Assembly (NCBI GenBank): GCA_044228875.1
Contig: JBGAUA010000145.1
Span: forward strand, 1 to 9,214
Origin: Epilinea sp044228875
GTDB taxonomy: Bacteria; Chloroflexota; Anaerolineae; Epilineales; Epilineaceae
DNA length: 9,214 nucleotides
Direction of reading: 5' to 3'
Shown here one piece after another: positions 6,503 to 9,214 of the stretch (position 1 is its first letter; each line of letters opens with the position of its first letter). The notes below the pieces were generated by a model. The model had not been told where the DNA came from. It made no database searches and saw only the letters and a program-made list of their open reading frames with translations. Made by a program: the position numbers and the translations under genes.

Positions 6503-7336
6503 TCAGCGGTCGGCCATGCCGCCGAAGCCCGTGTCCGGCACCCACAGGGCCGTCGCGTTCCAACCGGGCGGGTACCAGGGCGTCGCCGGCGGCCTGGTGG
6601 CCGTCGGCCGGGGCAGGGCCGTGGCGGTGCTGTAGCGTGCCACGTCATTGGCCGCCAGGGTCACCCAGACCTGCAGGCCGTCGGCGCCGAGGGCGTCGAT
6701 GAGGTTTGCCGCCCGGCGAGGCTCGATGGCCACGGTGATGAGCGTGGCGCTGCCGCCGCCGCTCGGTGCCGGATCCTCGCGGTAGTCGCCGCTGGCCGGA
6801 TCGGGCCGCGGCGTGGGCAGATCCAGCCGCCGTCCGGATTGGCTCACGTCGACCACCCAGACGCGGCTGTCGATGAGGCGGGTGACGTTCTCCCGAGTGG
6901 CTTCGTCGCGGCCGAAGCCATAGATGTTGATGAGGTGACCCGGGCGGATCTGCCCGCCGACCAGGCGGTCCACGCCGGCCTGGAAGCTGACGATCTCCAG
7001 GTCCAGGCTCGACGCCAGGCGGACGGCCTCGATCGGCTTGGCGTTGACTGCGGTCAGCAGTTGGCCGACCTTGATCTGCCCGGCGCTCATCTTGCCCACG
7101 GCCGCCGAGCCTGGCCAGGCGCCCGCGGCGACCGCCTGCCCGGCGCTCAGCGAGCCGCCGCTCTTCAACATGTCGGTGGAGATGATGGTGTAGGGTTCGA
7201 TCGGCTGCGCCGCGACCAGGACGGCGACGTCCGCCGCGGTCGGGGCATCGGTCCTCAAGAGATCCCAAAGGGTGGTGGCCAGTCCGATCCCGACCAGGAT
7301 CAGGGCTGTGACCAGGGCCATCGTGCGCGGATTCAT
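6503..7336 (-). CDS. CpaB/RcpC-like SAF-domain protein (Flp pilus assembly family)
   Basis: 277 residues. One N-terminal transmembrane helix or uncleaved signal (residues 5-26, MALVTALILVGIGLATTLWD) is followed by a SAF domain at about 36-100 (VLVAAQPIEPYTIISTDML, then a late GQLL). A CpaB/RcpC-type region at about 112-228 follows (VSFQAGVDRLVGGQIRPGHL, INIYGFG, ATLITVAIEPRRAANLIDAL, LQVWVTL). The tail from 240 is rich in Pro and Thr with several aromatics (PWYPPGWNATALW). In tad/flp systems CpaB/RcpC is a periplasmic or envelope component of the pilus machine. The length fits the family. No other tad gene (cpaA, C, E, F, tadB, C) is visible within the window, so it appears solitary here. The ATG at 7336 is chosen because AGGGGAG lies seven bases upstream; an in-frame TTG at 7372 lacks support and would place polar residues before the helix. 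Family call is good; pilus function is inferred. Confidence 0.83.
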   Translation of the reverse strand: MNPRTMALVTALILVGIGLATTLWDLLRTDAPTAADVAVLVAAQPIEPYTIISTDMLKSGGSLSAGQAVAAGAWPGSAAVGKMSAGQIKVGQLLTAVNAKPIEAVRLASSLDLEIVSFQAGVDRLVGGQIRPGHLINIYGFGRDEATRENVTRLIDSRVWVVDVSQSGRRLDLPTPRPDPASGDYREDPAPSGGGSATLITVAIEPRRAANLIDALGADGLQVWVTLAANDVARYSTATALPRPTATRPPATPWYPPGWNATALWVPDTGFGGMADR

Positions 7337-7343
7337 GGTAGTG

Positions 7344-7350
7344 CTCCCCT
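7344..7350 (-). promoter_or_regulatory. Ribosome binding site of the SAF-domain gene
   Basis: AGGGGAG on the minus strand ends seven bases before ATG 7336-7334. It favours this start over the TTG at 7372. Confidence 0.65.
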
Positions 7351-7419
7351 CTTGCGTGCTCGGTTGCTGCAAGTGAGGCCGCCGCCGGCGCGAGGTGCCG
7401 GACTGCGAGATGCTGAAGG

Positions 7420-7453
7420 GTTCAAGGAACGGCGTTCAAGGGTAGCGTTCAGG
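7420..7453. repeat. Three short direct repeats GTTCAAGG
   Basis: GTTCAAGG at 7420-7427 and 7434-7441, then GTTCAGG (one A fewer) at 7447-7453, giving spacings of 14 and 13 bases. On the minus strand each full copy reads CCTTGAAC, containing a -35-like TTGAAC. They lie in the divergent region, 84-117 bases upstream of the SAF-domain start and 169-202 bases before the nucleotidyltransferase start. They could be regulator sites or merely duplicated sequence. Confidence 0.6.
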
Positions 7454-7606
7454 ATTGGGCGGCTGTCGGCCTCGCGCGCCGCTCACACAGCAGGAAGCGT
7501 GCCAAGGCAGCAGGGCGATCACGCGAAGCGACGACGTCGGCGTCCGGCGGCCGGCTGGCGGTGGATTGGTTGCGCCGGGCCACGGTCCAAGCGCCTCGGA
7601 CGCCCG

Positions 7607-7615
7607 TGCTAGAAT
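7607..7615 (+). promoter_or_regulatory. Extended -10 promoter element placing the mRNA start at the GTG codon
   Basis: TG-C-TAGAAT: an extended -10 (TGnTATAAT with one mismatch). Counting the usual six to seven bases after the box puts the transcription start at about 7621-7622, which is the GTG start codon itself. There is no Shine-Dalgarno-like sequence before that codon, so a leaderless mRNA is the simplest reading. No good -35 is seen, as expected for an extended -10 promoter. Confidence 0.5.
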
Positions 7616-7621
7616 CCAACG

Positions 7622-8959
7622 GTGGGCAACCCCGAAGCCGATCCGCTGGCGCCGTGGCTGACGGCCCTGGTCCGGCTGCTGGCCGCCGAGCCACGGGTTG
7701 TCGGCCTGCGGCTGCTGGGCAGCGCGGCGCGGGGCGAAGCGGTGGGGGCCTGGTTGGACGGCGCATGGCAATGCTTTTCGGACATCGAGGTGCTGGTGGT
7801 CACCGACGGGCGCCTGCCGGCGTCGCGGCGGCGCGAGATCGCGCGGCGTGCTCGGGACCTTGCGAGCGGCTGGGGGCAGCGCAGCCCGGCTTTCCACGTG
7901 GACCTGCTGCTGCGCGAGCGGTCCCGGCTGGGCAAGCTGCCGCCCTTCGTCTTCACCCACGAGCTGCGAGAAGCCGGTCGAACGCTCTACGGGCCCGAGC
8001 TGCGGTCGGAGATTCGCGCCGTGGATCGCGACAACCTGGACCTGCGCAATACGCGGGAAATCCTGTTCAAGCGGCTCTGGCATCTGGCGGAGACCTTGCC
8101 GTCGGACTGGCTGCGGCGTCGGCCCTTGGACGAAATGGCCGCCCGTGGTCTGGCGGTTAGCCTGGCGCGGCAGGCCTTGGACCTGCCCACGGCGCTGCTG
8201 CCGGAGTCCGGGGTGCTGGTGGCCGGCTACGCCGCGCGACAGGCGGCGATGGAAGCGGTCGAGCCGCCGTTCGCCGCCGCGCTCACCCACTGGTTGGGCG
8301 GCGACCCACGCGCCTGCCTGGCCGATTGCCTGGAGCGGCGGCGGCGCGCCGCGCCGTCCGTCGACCTGCTGGCGGACTACCGCTCGACGGTGGCCGTCCT
8401 GGCCGGCGGGCTCGCCTGGCTGGTGGATCGCCACGCCGGTAACGGGGCCGTGTCGAGCGCCGCGGCCCCGAGCGCCGCGGGTGACGACCGGCCGGGTGCC
8501 GCCGGCGATCCGCTGGTCGGCCGGCTGATCGTCCTGGCCGGAAGCCTGCCGGACCGGAGCCGCCGACTGTTCAACGAGCGGGCGGTAACGCCCGGCGAAG
8601 CGCTGGCCCTGGCGCGGCAAAGTGTCCGCTTGGCGTACAGTCTGGGACCACTTGCGGCCCTCCGATGGTGCTGGTCGCCGCGCAAGGGCTGTCTCGCCGC
8701 CGGTCTCTTGCGGCTGCATGGCGCGGGGCTGCGCTTGATGGACGGTCATTCCGCCGACGCGGCAGCGCTGCTGGCGGACGCCCGCCGCGACCTGCTCCGC
8801 GCGCATGGCGATTGGTCGCCGGCGGACGCGCCGCCCCTGCCGGCCGACCCCGTGGAGGCCTGGCTGGCGGTGCGTCGGGAAGCCGGCCGTGCCTTTTGGC
8901 GGGTGGCGCGGCTCGGCGCCCCGGCAGCCTGGCGCGACATCGAAGCCCGCCTGGTCTGA
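7622..8959 (+). CDS. Nucleotidyltransferase-fold protein with large uncharacterised C-terminal region
   Basis: 445 residues, no signal peptide, so probably cytosolic. Residues 25-100 carry the DNA polymerase beta-type nucleotidyltransferase core: LRLLGSAARGE (29-39) with the GS motif, SDIEVLVV with Asp54 and Glu56, and FHVDLLLRE with the third acidic residue Asp94. The catalytic triad is therefore complete. The spacing from GS to Asp54 is 19 residues, longer than the roughly 9-13 typical of the family, owing to an insert around AVGAWLDGAWQCF. Residues 130-440 are mostly helical and Arg/Ala/Leu-rich, with an Ala/Gly-rich hinge near 277-297; I do not recognise this part. Such proteins transfer nucleotides to antibiotics, proteins or RNA; the substrate cannot be told from the sequence. 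GTG 7622 is chosen because an extended -10 box sits just upstream and conserved residues begin soon after; no later in-frame start keeps the GS motif. It is divergent from the SAF-domain gene. Confidence 0.85.
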   Translation: MGNPEADPLAPWLTALVRLLAAEPRVVGLRLLGSAARGEAVGAWLDGAWQCFSDIEVLVVTDGRLPASRRREIARRARDLASGWGQRSPAFHVDLLLRERSRLGKLPPFVFTHELREAGRTLYGPELRSEIRAVDRDNLDLRNTREILFKRLWHLAETLPSDWLRRRPLDEMAARGLAVSLARQALDLPTALLPESGVLVAGYAARQAAMEAVEPPFAAALTHWLGGDPRACLADCLERRRRAAPSVDLLADYRSTVAVLAGGLAWLVDRHAGNGAVSSAAAPSAAGDDRPGAAGDPLVGRLIVLAGSLPDRSRRLFNERAVTPGEALALARQSVRLAYSLGPLAALRWCWSPRKGCLAAGLLRLHGAGLRLMDGHSADAAALLADARRDLLRAHGDWSPADAPPLPADPVEAWLAVRREAGRAFWRVARLGAPAAWRDIEARLV

Positions 8960-8977
8960 AAGGCCCGCCTGGTCTGA
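8945..8977 (+). repeat. Tandem duplication spanning the nucleotidyltransferase stop codon
   Basis: GCCCGCCTGGTCTGA occurs at 8945-8959, ending in the stop codon, and again at 8963-8977, an 18-base period. The second copy is non-coding and carries a spare in-frame TGA (18 is divisible by three), so a readthrough product would end six codons later. It looks like a recent slippage duplication. Confidence 0.8.
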
Positions 8978-9052
8978 TACGGACGGTGGACCTGCGGCAG
9001 CGTCCCGGGCCGCCATCGGCAGGCGCCCGAAGGGCGAGGAGCGATATCCAGC

Positions 9053-9214
9053 ATGGCCATCCAACTCGAGCTTCGGCCCTACAGCCTGTCGCTGCGCCGC
9101 CCCTTCGTCACGGCCTTCGGACCTGTGGCCGAGAGGCGGGGCCTGCTCGTCGGCGCGCGTGAGCGCGGAAGGCCGGGCCCCCGCGGCTGGGGCGAGGCCG
9201 CGCCGCTGCCCGGT
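9053..9214 (+). CDS. menC: o-Succinylbenzoate synthase-like enolase-superfamily protein (N-terminus, runs off window)
   Basis: The first 54 residues of a gene cut by the window edge. The text LRPYSLSLRRPFVTAFGPVAERRGLLV followed by GWGEAAPLPG is the capping-domain start of the muconate-lactonizing/OSBS branch of the enolase superfamily. The GWGE-PLPG signature is typical of MenC, which dehydrates SHCHC to o-succinylbenzoate in menaquinone synthesis. Dipeptide epimerases and N-acylamino acid racemases begin similarly, and the catalytic Lys/Asp/Glu residues lie outside the window, so the exact reaction is not proven. ATG 9053 is preceded by GAGGAG at 9036-9041, an 11-base gap that is slightly long. 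It lies 93 bases after the nucleotidyltransferase stop on the same strand; co-transcription is possible but not shown. Confidence 0.72.
   Translation, partial: MAIQLELRPYSLSLRRPFVTAFGPVAERRGLLVGARERGRPGPRGWGEAAPLPG

Noticed and set aside
5416..6648. 410-codon minus-strand open frame opposite the tyrosinase mosaic
   Set aside because: Antisense shadow caused by high GC; the opposite strand carries clear copper-site and TSP3 motifs.
6230..7612. 460-codon plus-strand open frame crossing the SAF-domain gene
   Set aside because: It runs antisense through a convincing CpaB-like protein and through a stem-loop; composition is non-protein-like.
7436..9064. 542-codon minus-strand open frame opposite the nucleotidyltransferase
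   Set aside because: Gln/Arg/Pro-rich antisense text with no family resemblance; the plus strand has the complete catalytic triad.
1..9214. CRISPR array, tRNA, rRNA, transposase or phage genes
   Set aside because: No regularly spaced repeat-spacer pattern, cloverleaf, rRNA motif or transposase/integrase text was seen on either strand.

Overview
The window is high-GC bacterial DNA. The organism looks like a member of the Chloroflexota (Anaerolineae or a relative). This is an inference from three things: threonine/proline 'TPTPTP' linkers in two secreted proteins, SdrD B-like modules on a secreted protein, and the general gene style. No rRNA or other phylogenetic marker is present to prove it.

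Layout, left to right. At 1-108 (minus) lies a piece of a release factor 3 (prfC) gene, which carries the GTPase P-loop but has no 5' end. It abuts, out of frame, the Thr/Pro-coding tail of a secreted von Willebrand factor A protein (81-1358, minus). The join falls on bases that both genes could share, so it may be an assembly chimera or a real rearrangement. Next is a small four-helix membrane protein of the DUF420/YozB (CtaM-like) family (1592-2020, minus). A 308-bp divergent intergenic region then leads to the dominant gene, 2329-6417 (plus). It encodes a 1362-residue secreted mosaic protein: signal peptide, unknown N-terminal beta region, SdrD B-like module, Cys-framed module, ASH/HYDIN-like module, second Cys-framed module, second SdrD B-like module, Thr/Pro linker, PKD/Ig-like region, tyrosinase-type di-copper domain, Ig-like domain, and thrombospondin type-3 calcium-binding repeats. 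A 12-bp GC stem (6458-6495) separates it from a convergent CpaB/RcpC-like SAF-domain protein (6503-7336, minus). A 285-bp divergent region with short repeats leads to a 445-residue nucleotidyltransferase-fold protein (7622-8959, plus), probably translated from a leaderless mRNA. The window ends inside an enolase-superfamily gene, most likely o-succinylbenzoate synthase menC (9053 onward, plus).

How they fit together: three of the seven genes make exported or membrane-bound envelope proteins (VWA, DUF420, tyrosinase mosaic), and the CpaB-like protein is membrane-anchored and outward-facing. The DUF420 family is linked to haem-copper oxidase maturation, and here it is divergent from a predicted copper protein, so a shared copper or oxidative theme is possible but unproven. 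The nucleotidyltransferase and menC-like genes run in the same direction but have no evident functional link.

The most notable items are the tyrosinase mosaic with a non-canonical CuA site, the duplicated 88-spaced-cysteine module inside it, the prfC/VWA junction, and the leaderless nucleotidyltransferase start.
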